DNA of 64,000 nt, taken from Zerene cesonia (taxonomy: Eukaryota; Arthropoda; Insecta; Lepidoptera; Pieridae). Positions 39,565 to 51,864 of the stretch are shown here, one piece after another. Where the stretch lies: assembly GCF_012273895.1 (NCBI RefSeq), contig NC_052111.1, positions 9,248,759-9,312,758 on the forward strand, written 5' to 3'. The notes under the pieces are model-generated. The model was given only the letters and a program-made list of their open reading frames with translations. It searched no databases and was not told the DNA's origin. A program made the position numbers and the translations under genes. Position 1 is the stretch's first letter, and each line of letters starts with the position of its first letter.

Positions 39565-40564
39565 NNNNNNNNNNNNNNNNNNNNNNNNNNNNNNNNNNNN
39601 NNNNNNNNNNNNNNNNNNNNNNNNNNNNNNNNNNNNNNNNNNNNNNNNNNNNNNNNNNNNNNNNNNNNNNNNNNNNNNNNNNNNNNNNNNNNNNNNNNNN
39701 NNNNNNNNNNNNNNNNNNNNNNNNNNNNNNNNNNNNNNNNNNNNNNNNNNNNNNNNNNNNNNNNNNNNNNNNNNNNNNNNNNNNNNNNNNNNNNNNNNNN
39801 NNNNNNNNNNNNNNNNNNNNNNNNNNNNNNNNNNNNNNNNNNNNNNNNNNNNNNNNNNNNNNNNNNNNNNNNNNNNNNNNNNNNNNNNNNNNNNNNNNNN
39901 NNNNNNNNNNNNNNNNNNNNNNNNNNNNNNNNNNNNNNNNNNNNNNNNNNNNNNNNNNNNNNNNNNNNNNNNNNNNNNNNNNNNNNNNNNNNNNNNNNNN
40001 NNNNNNNNNNNNNNNNNNNNNNNNNNNNNNNNNNNNNNNNNNNNNNNNNNNNNNNNNNNNNNNNNNNNNNNNNNNNNNNNNNNNNNNNNNNNNNNNNNNN
40101 NNNNNNNNNNNNNNNNNNNNNNNNNNNNNNNNNNNNNNNNNNNNNNNNNNNNNNNNNNNNNNNNNNNNNNNNNNNNNNNNNNNNNNNNNNNNNNNNNNNN
40201 NNNNNNNNNNNNNNNNNNNNNNNNNNNNNNNNNNNNNNNNNNNNNNNNNNNNNNNNNNNNNNNNNNNNNNNNNNNNNNNNNNNNNNNNNNNNNNNNNNNN
40301 NNNNNNNNNNNNNNNNNNNNNNNNNNNNNNNNNNNNNNNNNNNNNNNNNNNNNNNNNNNNNNNNNNNNNNNNNNNNNNNNNNNNNNNNNNNNNNNNNNNN
40401 NNNNNNNNNNNNNNNNNNNNNNNNNNNNNNNNNNNNNNNNNNNNNNNNNNNNNNNNNNNNNNNNNNNNNNNNNNNNNNNNNNNNNNNNNNNNNNNNNNNN
40501 NNNNNNNNNNNNNNNNNNNNNNNNNNNNNNNNNNNNNNNNNNNNNNNNNNNNNNNNNNNNNNNN
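39565..40564. other. assembly gap 3 (1000 N)
   Basis: Exactly 1000 N. Its right edge abuts a GC-rich transposon-like block (40565-40680). Confidence 0.99.
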
Positions 40565-40680
40565 CCCTCTCACTGGTTTTGGTCCGCGCCGGCTGGATAG
40601 CCGGTACCCCCCTGTCTTGGGGGACTTCCCCTATCCGCCACCTGGGGACGCGCCCGATGGGAGACCAGAAACTCCACACG
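40565..40680. mobile_element. probable transposon fragment beside gap 3
   Basis: GC-rich block directly after the N run: GCCGGCTGGATAGCCGGTAC, CCCCTGTCTTGGGGGACTTC, CACCTGGGGACGCGCCCGAT and ACTCCACACGGG. It resembles part of a lepidopteran retrotransposon and contains short dyads (GCCGGCT...AGCCGG, CCCCTGTCTTGGGG). Being next to a gap suggests a repeat broke the assembly here. Confidence 0.45.
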
Positions 40681-41397
40681 GGTCGTTTATACTGCCTGAG
40701 AGAGGGTTAACATAATTCTCTCCCGTGTATAAATATCGAATGGCCATTAATTAATGTGTAAGTTAATGTTTTAATGGGATAGTTTGTTTTACAGTTCCTT
40801 TTGATTTGAATAAGATACGGGGCCTCGGGGTAGATGGGAATTGTGAGCTGTTTCTAGGTTTGTATTTATAAATTTGATTATGTTAGTCTATTACTGCTAA
40901 CAGCTACTACTATAATATTGTTATAAGATAATTATTTTTAAACGTTGGCAATTAAGTGTGCAAGAGCAAAGTGGAGGTTTTTAGATAGCTGGTAGTATAC
41001 TGGTTTTAAATACTGCGATTATATACACATCTTCATTATGATAGTTTATATCTTAGTATCACTTATAATTGTATTAAGGTCGATGATGAAGAGTTCTATA
41101 GACTTCTCTTATGTTCGTTCAACTACTACGTAAACAAACCACTCATCTATAGCTAGGAAATCAATATGCATTGCCAGCTATTAACCTAACCTGGCCCTTG
41201 TTCTTCCAAACAAATCAACAAGCTTCACACTCTTATTTCCCAAAGGAATAGGCAGCGATCTGTAAATATTACATTCAAAACCTATGAAATGTACAAAGGA
41301 AAATGGTCCCATGGTAAATATGGCGAAGTTGCATTATTTTGGAACAAGTTGTAAGCCCAAACTTACAAACAACTGGATACAACAGGATTACAACATC

Positions 41398-41505
41398 AAC
41401 CCGCGGCTTCACTTATGAACCTCATCACCAAGATAGGAAAGAGATAAATCTTATAAGCTGTTTTGGTGAAAGAGTAGCAAACATTAAACCTTGAAAGATA
41501 TAATA
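41398..41505 (-). mobile_element. degraded family D-like fragment
   Basis: ACCCGCGGCTTCACTT followed by AAGAGATAAATC and GGTGAAAGAGTAGCAAACAT resembles a worn copy of the family D or A layout. The ends are not clear. Confidence 0.35.
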
Positions 41506-42191
41506 GTAGCATCATTGGAAATATGTAACTGAATTCTGTAGACGGTCTCTGAGTACCGGGAGGTAAGCGGGTCATCTGAAGGAGTAGTGATTCCAGTGTA
41601 GAAAAATGATAGAACTATAATGACCCATGGGTCATCTAGCGTCAACGCTTTTCCACACAGGAATTAGCAATGCTTCAAGGTCATAATAAAATCTCTGCTA
41701 TGGAAAGACCACGGACTATTAGTTTACAATTCAGATACCCCATTAAGTGAGTAGGTTCTGAAATTTCCAGCGAGAAGTTCTCAAACATCGGTAAACTAGA
41801 AAGATCAAGTATTAGATATTAGACTGAAACCTAAATTAATTCGCTAGGTATAACGCCGGCGAAGTTTTCCCATCAATAACAGGTTGATGGTTATATCAGC
41901 AGACTAAGTTCCCTTCTTAGCGGCTGTCTCACTAAGGTTGTTTCCATGGCAACCGCAGCGTTTCGGACCAAAACTTCACGAACTACTTTAAAACTTGGAA
42001 AAACGATGTTTAAAGAAATATACCATGTGCATAATGAATTACAAATTAAACGTAAGCCTTGCAAAAGTTTATTCATTTATTTACTTGAAAAAAAGTCAAC
42101 AAATAACATAGTTCACATTATTTAACAGCTAACGTTATATTCATGGTCCCCTGAACCTTTAATCACAAGGGAAACAATTTGCAATTCTGTT

Positions 42192-43191
42192 NNNNNNNNN
42201 NNNNNNNNNNNNNNNNNNNNNNNNNNNNNNNNNNNNNNNNNNNNNNNNNNNNNNNNNNNNNNNNNNNNNNNNNNNNNNNNNNNNNNNNNNNNNNNNNNNN
42301 NNNNNNNNNNNNNNNNNNNNNNNNNNNNNNNNNNNNNNNNNNNNNNNNNNNNNNNNNNNNNNNNNNNNNNNNNNNNNNNNNNNNNNNNNNNNNNNNNNNN
42401 NNNNNNNNNNNNNNNNNNNNNNNNNNNNNNNNNNNNNNNNNNNNNNNNNNNNNNNNNNNNNNNNNNNNNNNNNNNNNNNNNNNNNNNNNNNNNNNNNNNN
42501 NNNNNNNNNNNNNNNNNNNNNNNNNNNNNNNNNNNNNNNNNNNNNNNNNNNNNNNNNNNNNNNNNNNNNNNNNNNNNNNNNNNNNNNNNNNNNNNNNNNN
42601 NNNNNNNNNNNNNNNNNNNNNNNNNNNNNNNNNNNNNNNNNNNNNNNNNNNNNNNNNNNNNNNNNNNNNNNNNNNNNNNNNNNNNNNNNNNNNNNNNNNN
42701 NNNNNNNNNNNNNNNNNNNNNNNNNNNNNNNNNNNNNNNNNNNNNNNNNNNNNNNNNNNNNNNNNNNNNNNNNNNNNNNNNNNNNNNNNNNNNNNNNNNN
42801 NNNNNNNNNNNNNNNNNNNNNNNNNNNNNNNNNNNNNNNNNNNNNNNNNNNNNNNNNNNNNNNNNNNNNNNNNNNNNNNNNNNNNNNNNNNNNNNNNNNN
42901 NNNNNNNNNNNNNNNNNNNNNNNNNNNNNNNNNNNNNNNNNNNNNNNNNNNNNNNNNNNNNNNNNNNNNNNNNNNNNNNNNNNNNNNNNNNNNNNNNNNN
43001 NNNNNNNNNNNNNNNNNNNNNNNNNNNNNNNNNNNNNNNNNNNNNNNNNNNNNNNNNNNNNNNNNNNNNNNNNNNNNNNNNNNNNNNNNNNNNNNNNNNN
43101 NNNNNNNNNNNNNNNNNNNNNNNNNNNNNNNNNNNNNNNNNNNNNNNNNNNNNNNNNNNNNNNNNNNNNNNNNNNNNNNNNNNNNNNNNNN
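42192..43191. other. assembly gap 4 (1000 N)
   Basis: Exactly 1000 N. The flanks are AT-rich; TTTGCAATTC on the left and AAATTGCAA on the right are short near-inverted matches. Confidence 0.99.
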
Positions 43192-44631
43192 AAATTGCAA
43201 TGATATCAATCCTATTAAAATAACGTTATGATATTGACATATCAATAATGGAAGTTGTGGTTTCATCAACTGAGTAACGTTAGTTAGATTTTTTCTAGGA
43301 TTGTTTTTGTTCATTCACGTCAGCGTCCAAGTTCTGTAATAATATGTCTGTAACAGTGTAATATATTTGCTTAGGGATCTGAATGTACAAACTTCTTCGG
43401 CGTCCGCTCATCTGGAGTAAATTGTTATAAAATCTTTTTATTGTAACTGATTCATTTATAAGTTAGTTCGGAGTTTCCTTTGCATGTACGTACATTTATA
43501 AATATATACCTATTTAACACTGAAATACTGAAGACCTCTTGAGGGAGATATATTTAGATTTAGATTTTTATTTAGAAATAAGAGGATCCATTTTATATCA
43601 TTTCAGATCGAAAAAAGACGTACAGTAGATTGGAAAATTTTTCGTTACGTGATATATAAGATCAGTCTTAGTGACCAGTTTCACTATGTAATAGTTTTGT
43701 TGGGGAGTTATCGATATATTAAAAAAAATTTGCTAATCGTTAAATTCGACGTTGACCAAATCGGCTATTTTTGTCGTTTTTGTTAAAGGACGAGGAAAGT
43801 TCATATGGAGATTATCACCGATGAAGCCGGGGCGGATCGCTTGTATAACATATAACCAAATACTATTAAAGTCTATTAATTTATATACGAGCACAATTTT
43901 AGCCATGCATATCTGTCACTCGCAAACTGAAGGACATAAATGCGGAATTAAATAAGTAACCGAATGCAGCTGACTTAAATGCAAGTCAGCAAACAAACAC
44001 AAAAGCCAAAGCTGTGTCAACTTAACGCTCACACAACATCTCATTACAGAAGTGAAACCTTTGTCTGCGAAGATATTAACGTGACGGAGTTCCCGAGTTT
44101 CCGCCGCCTCCACGCAAATGAAACTGCACTTTACCCTGACCTAATAAAGTCTGAAATGATTTGTAGATTTTCCGGCGGCAATTGAAATTTACATCCGTAT
44201 GCGAATCCGCAGAAATTACGACTCAAGTTATATTAATCCGAGATTGTGGTAAGGGTCCGCGCTCACTTGACATGGCGCCACAAATATGTATTTAATGCGG
44301 AGTCACTTGGATCTAAGTGAAGTTTGCAGTCTGAATTAGTTTAGTGTGTTACGGTTGAATCCTTGTTGATCTTTATTGAGTTGTGCGTATATAAGTGTGT
44401 GTGTGTTTGTGTGTGTGGCATGTGGCGGAGCCGATCTCGATTTCGTTTTATTTTGTTTGAAAGGTAAACTACTCGGGAGCTATCTTTGAGCAATTTTCTT
44501 CAAAAATGTTAGCACCACCTCCACCACCACATTCATAATTTTAGTACCACCAGGACCAATATGGTAATTTAATTTACTTGTATAGTTATATACTTGAAAT
44601 AATTCCTCTTAAAAAATTATTACCTTTTTTT

Positions 44632-44967
44632 TATGTCACAGTCGGCAATGGAGCTAGTGGGACGCCTGATGGCAAGCGCTATCACCGCCCATGAACATTT
44701 GGAGAGGCACAAGTTCCATTGCAGACCTTACGCCTCTGCAAATGGATTGCCGACTTTAAATTGGAAAGGGATTAAGAAAGGATTAGTGAGTGGAATAAAG
44801 GAAAGGACTGGGAAGGGTTAGGGAAAGGATATGGGCCTCCGGCTCCCCCACTCACCGAACGAAACACAGCAGAATGCTATCTATCATGCCGGTCTTCTGT
44901 GGGGGTGTGGTACTTCCCCGGTGTGAGCTGACCCAATTCGGGCCGAAGCGTGCTCGACTACCACATA
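44632..44967 (+). repeat. interspersed repeat family B, best preserved copy
   Basis: Most complete copy in the window: GGCAATGGAGCTAGTGGGAC, GCTATCACCGCCCATGAACA, TTACGCCTCTGCAAATGG, AAAGGACTGGGAAGGG, CCTCCGGCTCCCCCACTCAC, GTGGTACTTCCCCGGTGTGA and GAAGCGTGCTCGAC. No protein or tRNA promoter is recognisable, and the element class is unknown to me. Confidence 0.7.
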
Positions 44968-45349
44968 CAAAAATTCATCTCAAAAACATAGTTATATTAC
45001 GTTCATTCAACCAAACAAAAGCTCACGCATCACTATCAATGTAAAGTTTATGAAACAACCGGATACGCATTAGCATTCCAGTGATTGTAGTTGAGAACAC
45101 CTATCTGCGAAGTTTGAACGCCGCCGGAAGGAGGGAGTTTGTTAAGATTTAATTAAAATATACTTCTCGCATAATGACCTAAGTGCGACTGAGTTAGGTC
45201 TGTAGGAAAGCTGGATTCATTTCTACAATCAGACTTTTATCAACTTTATTAACAGCTTTTTAAAGCTTCATATGAAAAATAAAGTTACTGAAATGCCAAA
45301 ACAAATGTATTTATTTAATTCACGGCGAAAAAAGAGAAGGGTATTATTA

Positions 45350-45445
45350 ATTTAACATATATCCGTGCATCTGTCTGTAGTTTCGTAGCTCTCAAACGGA
45401 TGAACCGATTTTGATCTTAGCTATGTTTGATGAAAGTATTTTATT
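45350..45445 (+). repeat. worn interspersed repeat fragment
   Basis: GTGCATCTGTCTGTAGTTTC, GTAGCTCTCAAACGGATGAA and CCGATTTTGATCTTAGC have the layout of a common insect repeat (contact with ACCGATTTTGAT). The ends are not defined. Confidence 0.35.
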
Positions 45446-47176
45446 TTGGTATAATGCATATAAACGCTTAAATTAATGTTGTTAAAATATATTTTTTAAA
45501 TAAGCTTTCAATAGTTGATTAAAAAGGAATTTTTGTTTTACATTCCCTCTTCTGCCACGTTGCCTGGTAGAAATAGCATGTAACAGAACTTCTTATTACC
45601 ACTTTTTAATTTTGTACAATAAAGGTGTATAAATAAACAAGTTAGTTTGTGTATTACAGTGTATATTTGTTCTGTGATACAATGAAAAACAGTTCTTAAA
45701 AACACATTCAATTTATATTTAAAAAAATACCATAATTAGTGAAGTTATAACTAAATAACTAACAGTTATTCACATAATTTAGTCACGTAAATAGCCTTAC
45801 ATATTATTTAAAACAGCATTAGTTACATCGCCTGATTGCCTGTTATTACTTGGTTCTATTTTTAATGTTAATTCTCCATAACATCTGATAAGTTTATTTT
45901 AAAACTAGTGTCGTTAAATCGCGTGGTAACCCTTCATTAAAATGTAGTTTATGTATAAAAATAACATATGCCGTGGCACAAAGTGCATGCGTCAACGCTG
46001 ACCTTGAAGAGCATTTTATTTTTAACCTTTTGAGTAATTAATGAAAAGTCTAATTAGAATCTCTGCGAAATAATCTTCAATGCTTAAGTAACCTTCAACT
46101 TAGACTGAAATGTGTTGCTACGCCCTTTAAATGTAATTTGGAGCTTGATCGAGGTTCTCACAGCGAAGGTACTCGATTCAATCAATTTTTTTGGTGATAC
46201 TTGTTGCTTCGTGGGTCGATAAACTGTTTTTGATAGGAAATAGGCGTGTTTTTGTGTTTGATAGGAAATTGTTTTCATTTGGTCCAATTTTAGAATCCAC
46301 AGTACCTCCGCCCCGGGGATGTCTGTACCTTTTTTGTAGACAACAATAATTATTAAAAACTCAATCATAAAAAATTAATTAATATCATTACAGCTTTTAA
46401 TTACTTATCTCTGTCAAGAACTTGGTATCTGATCTAAATTAAAGTGAATTAATTTATAGGTTTGGTGTAGATTTCCCGCTAGGTTTGTTTAATTAATTGC
46501 GTAGAAATGGACAAATTTAATTATTTATATGTTTAATAATAATACAGCTAAAAATGTATTTTATATTCAGATATATAGACAGTTTTAATATTATAGCGAG
46601 AGCTATAATATCTGAACTAACAGAAGTTTAGATAGCGGCTGTTGACACAATCTCACGCTATCTTCGATAAATAAAAAATTACTTATCCGATGGAATAAGA
46701 TTAATAAAATCAGGAGAATTTCGAGAAATTGCGATAAAGAATGAAAATACGGCGCGATCATTGGCGCGGAATTAATTTCGCGTTCAATAAATACGCCTTG
46801 AAATGTTTTAAAATATTTAAAGCGATTCACAGCGTGTATTATGCTGGAATATTCTAGAAGCGATACTAATTCCGTGTAACGCTTTGTCGAATATTTGCGA
46901 TCCGAATATCGAAGTGGCAACTATGAATCAAATTACTTATAGAGTTCAATGGCCGAGATGGGAAAACCAATTGACTAAATTCATGAAGTTATGAGTCAAA
47001 TAGCGAAAAACGGTAATATTATTTATGACTATATATAATATCGCGTATAAATCTAGGTATCTATGTATAGGTATAAATATAGGTATTTAATGTTTTCGAA
47101 AATTATCAAAAAAGCACCAGTAGATCAACAGCCATACAGAACTACGTTATATAATATTTAAAGAATATAAATAAAT

Positions 47177-47248
47177 CTATCATGAGGCGGGGTTCGAATC
47201 CGCTTATATTGCTGCACCGTGGAATCGCCTGATTTCTTGACCAGAGAG
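47177..47248 (-). mobile_element. tRNA-like (SINE head) fragment
   Basis: On the minus strand, TGGTCAAGAAATCAGGCG (A-box-like) precedes GGATTCGAACCCC (a perfect B box) with tRNA-like spacing. No convincing cloverleaf can be formed and it lies among repeats, so I read it as a SINE head rather than a functional tRNA. Confidence 0.45.
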
Positions 47249-47935
47249 AAAAGAGTAAAAAACCAATAGATTGTTGCAAACTTTCTCGTATGGAATATTA
47301 GTAGGAACATGTGGTGCATCATTTAAATCGGCTCCAAGCACAGTGGAGCATTAGCCTCACAGCCAGCGACCCTGTCACCCCATCGATCATTGTCAGAGCG
47401 GGGCCTGCGCGCCTCATTATCTCTAAAAATAAAAGTTTAATTGCGTGTTAACTAATTTTCAACAGCTAAGCGTGCGGTAACAGAGCCCTTGATATGACTT
47501 GCGTTCCGGTTTATTTATGGGTTCGGGATGTTTTCCAAATTGTTATGATAATAGTGGGCTGTGAAAGATACTTGCATAGCAATGTTTGGGTTTGATCTGT
47601 TGAAAGAAGATAGAATGCATTCAATTAATAAAATAATAATAAAATATCTTGTGTGCGAGTCAGACTCGCGGCAAAAAAAGATTCCGTACAAAAGCTTACG
47701 AGGAACAAAAAAAAAATCATTTTATGACCATACCAAGCGTTTTTTGAGCATTTGATCATTTTATGACTATGCCAACCGCTGCTTAACCTCCATTTTTTAT
47801 TATTTGTTGTTATAGCAGCAAGAGAAATAACTCATTCCTTAATTTAGCTGTTTTACTATCATGCCTCATGAGATACGGCCTGGTGACACACGGACAGACA
47901 GATAAATAGACAGACGGACGTACGGAACAGTAGAA

Positions 47936-48045
<110 letters not shown>

Positions 48046-48442
48046 TCATTGCTTGTATAAATTTTAAAATTCGTATTTTATTTAAATTTTATTAACCTTT
48101 GGAATAACATTAAAAAGCTTTCGGTATATAACAATCAAACAGAAATACAGCAATAGAGCACAAATAGAAACAAACACACGTGAAGTAATCACACAATTCC
48201 ATGTTCAATTTTTTACCATTTCAAAGACAAATTGGTGTCACTGTAAATGTTCTGAAACATTAACCCTACTTAGCACTAGTAAACTATTTGACACGAGTGA
48301 AACAATACGCATTATGTAAGTTTCATAACTAATTAGTGAGACAGCCAATTGCCTTCCACTTGAGAGTTAAAACGGCGCTGTCTCAAATGTTCCATGCTGG
48401 AACTAATTTCAAGTTATGTTTATTATCTACACTTATGTTACA

Positions 48443-48578
48443 AAGAGGAAACTTTTGTATTTTTTATGTTTGTAACGTTTTCACGTAAACACCACGGGGC
48501 CGATATCAAAAATTATTTCACTATATGTACCTACCTACCATATATATGTACCACGGGCGAAGCCGGGCGAACTGCTAG
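48443..48578 (+). mobile_element. CTAG-end repeat, family E, plus copy
   Basis: AAGAGGAAACTTTTGTATTT at the left, GTTTGTAACGTTTTCACG and GGGGCCGATATCAAAAATT inside, and the end GCGAACTGCTAG|T. Same end type as families A, C and D. Confidence 0.6.
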
Positions 48579-48647
48579 TATATTATAGACTGTAGAGTGG
48601 TTGATATTCTATGCAGCTTATATAGTTTAGAAGTTAAAGACTTTTTT

Positions 48648-48730
48648 TCAACGGATTTTCAACGCGATAATCATTATATTGTTAATCCGACGTTTCGAAC
48701 ACTTTACAGCGTAAGAGTGTTGCGAGTATG
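48648..48730 (-). repeat. family I fragment, minus copy
   Basis: CAACGGATTTTCAACGCGAT, AATCCGACGTTTCGAACAC and TTTACAGCGTAAGAGTG are the reverse of the 7858-7915 block. Confidence 0.45.
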
Positions 48731-49288
48731 CAGGGTACTATAATATATATACCTATAATATGTAATTATCTATACAAAAAAATTAACAGCCAAATCTGTT
48801 GCTAAGTGTAAAACTCGAGAACTCGTCTATTCCTATGTTTACGCGGGTAAAGCGGGTGTCAAGTTATTAATATCCATTAAAGAAATCCACAAGCACATAT
48901 TTTCTATATATTATCTTATAATCAATAGAAAACTATATCTAAACTATGGAAAAAATTCTCTCACATCTGAATTATAGATAAAAGACAATTTAAAACCTTT
49001 TAATTCTACAAAAGTGCCACGTCCGAATCCTTTATAGAAAACGATAATATGTGTGTTGCACGAACGGCGTATAATTTACGCGGGAAATAGAATAAGGCTT
49101 CTATAGTTGAATGCGACACGTGCATGGACTCCAACCTGTCATATGCCAACTGAAACTGCGTCTTTCTACTGAATTTTGCGAGTATTTCAGTGATAGAGGT
49201 CAATAGCTATCAGTCGGTTGAGATGTTTTATTTAGTTATTAAAATGAATCTAAGACCAGAATTAGATTGAATGTCTTTAATATATTTT

Positions 49289-49460
49289 TACCTAGCATTG
49301 GCAGAGGTCTATATAGTGATAGGTGACATTTGCCCTGCAAATGCCTCGCCTGGTTGTAAGGAGTAGGATATACGGGAAGGGTTGACAACAGGAATAGGAA
49401 TAGATATAATAAAGGAATAGTTTGGGAATGGTTAAGACAATGATACTTACGTCCGATAAG
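49289..49460 (+). repeat. interspersed repeat family B, diverged fragment
   Basis: CATTGGCAGAGGTCTATATA, GCAAATGCCTCGCCTGGTTG, AAGGGTTGACAACAGGAAT and TTTGGGAATGGTTAAGAC follow family B order loosely. Confidence 0.4.
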
Positions 49461-49621
49461 AATGTGTATATTTAGGTATTTTGAACTTCTGACGGGAGAA
49501 AGTAACTCATAACACGAACCCAGAAAGCAGCGTACATTTTCATAATTTAGGTGCATATAATTTTCTGGTTGGTTTGTTATTTAGTCCATAAACTACTAAA
49601 CCAATCTCAAAAAGTTTATAA

Positions 49622-49796
49622 GGATGAACCGATTGCAATGAAATTTAGTACGTAGAGAGCAAAAAGTAGTGAACCGATTGCTATGAAATTTGGTACGTAG
49701 AGAGCTGGACAACTGGAATAACATATAGGGTACTTTTTATCCCGATATTCCTACGGGATACGGCCTTACGCGATTGAAACCGCGGGGCGCAGCTAG
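49622..49796 (+). mobile_element. Helitron-like element, family A, rearranged copy
   Basis: The 3' part is typical (TTCCTACGGGATACGGCC, ending GGCGCAGCTAG), but the usual TC...TATTATAAA 5' end is absent. The segment GAACCGATTGC(A/T)ATGAAATTT(A/G)G is present twice in tandem (near 49625 and 49672), an internal duplication of about 48 bases. The base after CTAG is C rather than T. Confidence 0.7.
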
Positions 49797-49929
49797 CGTT
49801 TTATAATTACATCATTATTGCTGTGCTAATCCAGACTATAATCTCTTCCTGTACCAAATTCATACAGATCTTAATACCTGTTTTGGCGTGAAGAGTAACA
49901 AACATACACACATTCTTACAAGCTCCCGA

Positions 49930-49998
49930 CTTAATATTAGTCGAATGTGATTTTTTTATCCAGATCAACCCAGGCGAAGCCGGGACGAGTGAATAGTA
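49930..49998 (+). mobile_element. short CTAG-end type fragment
   Basis: TAATATTAGTCGAATGTG followed by CAGGCGAAGCCGGGACGAG and GAATAGTA looks like worn ends of family C or E elements, directly after the family A copy at 49622-49796. Confidence 0.3.
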
Positions 49999-51751
49999 TA
50001 ACATAATAGCAATGCATTACCAGCCTTCCGTGAACGATCGGCCATTAACTTAACACGAGCGCCTCTGATTGAAATGTTGTGTTCGCGTTACAGCAAACCC
50101 GCTATTTTCTACCATCAGTAACCTTTTTATATTTATGTTATTATACAAGCAAAATACGGGTGTTATTTGTTCGACATGTTTATTTGTGTTATCGAAAATG
50201 GGTGGAGTTCGATCTTATATTCATTTATTTAACACTTATATTGTAAATAAAAGAAACTCTTGTCTAAGTAAGCGCGTATTGATAAAACTGTACAGTTGTA
50301 ATACCTATTATAACAAAGCAAAATTTCTGACCTAAAATATAGTACAAAGACAGATAATGACCACATTTACGTACACAATACTAATGTAGACTAATTTTTT
50401 GCCAGAAAAATCGTAGCCTGTATTAAATAAATAACTTATAAGAATCCACACATTCTATTGCTATAAATCGGAACTAAAACGTAATTTAAATCATGTTCAT
50501 AACCTAGTTAAAAAGAAAAACTTATATGAGGTAGGTGTGCAGGAGGTTTCAATCCCATCAATATTTCGCAAGTACAATTGCACTTTTCACATAGTCTAAA
50601 CAATATCCTCGATCGTAAACAACTGGACCAAAACAATACGTAACGCATGCTCTATCCACTCGACAGGTTTTATGTTTTTCAGTATATTGTAAAAGGGAAC
50701 GCGAAATTGGGAAAACATTGGCGGACACGTAAAGTATAAACTCCAGTTAGCGTCAATTTAATTCTAGTTTTAAAAGTTTTTGTGTCGCTTTGTTTAGCGA
50801 AATAAAAGGGATTTGTTTAGACCTATGTCACTTCTAAATGTAGGTTGTTAATAAGACTAGACTGTTGTATTTAAATTACTTTCTGTTTTAACACTTTTAA
50901 TAGTTATTCGACTTAATATGTGACGTAGTATGTTCAGTTTGTTTAATGCAATTTAATCTTATCTTAATAAACAATATGGCATTATTTATTTCCTTTTAAT
51001 GTTTTAATATTCACTTAAAGTTAAATATAAAAACAATTTAAATTGAATAAATTTAATTTAATTCTTCGGCTTCATAACTAAAAGAACTCTGAAAATGGTT
51101 TTATTAAAATAAAAAATAATATGTATTTTAAAAACTTGATTGTTTTTGAAACGTTATAAATGGTTTTTAAACGTTTTTCTCTTTATATAACCCTACAAAT
51201 TGAAAAAAATTACATTATGTTTTGAGCAATATGCTATTTTAATTCAAATATTCAATTTCAAATCCTCCATTACTCGTAAACAACTTCGTAATGAAACCCG
51301 ATACTTATTACTTCAGCGATACAGTTTACTTGAGTTTCTAGTTTAACATGAAAACTATGGCAACACAGAATACATATAAATTAAAGTTAACGAGTCAACT
51401 AGAACACACAATAAAATATAAAATATGATCTGTTGTTTGACAGCCACTCGGCTACAAATAGACCGTTGACAGCTTAACTGACTGAGATAACAGAGGCAGA
51501 TGAAAGATACGGGACATTTAAACGTTAAAAAAATGCCTTTCGAATGTATGCGTGTTGGTGTGCATGGGGTGTGTTTATGTCTGCATGTGCTTTTTTTTAA
51601 ATCACGACACACACACTCACACCACATTAGACTATTTTTTTCATTTTGTTCACGGGCAAGAGGGATGATAGTGAATAATATCGAAAAAATCGTGTTTTGA
51701 TACATTTATGTTATTTTTAATATCTAATTAAGAACAAATATGAATTTGATA

Positions 51752-51864
51752 GACTAATATTATGCAGAGGAAACTTTTGTTTTTATGTATTTTTCTATGT
51801 TTGCAACTTCACTGACTGACGTACGCTATATAAGTACCACGGGTGATTCCGCGCGAACAGCGAA
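51752..51864 (+). mobile_element. family E, shortened copy
   Basis: Starts ACTAATATTATGCAGAGGAA, continues with a TATGTTTGCAACTTCAC block, and ends near GTACCACGGGTGATTCCGC and GCGAACAGCGA. The middle is deleted and the CTAG end has decayed. Confidence 0.5.

Noticed and set aside
46603..46920. 105-codon minus-strand frame
   Set aside because: No motif and no splice signals around it; the stretch looks more like regulatory DNA.
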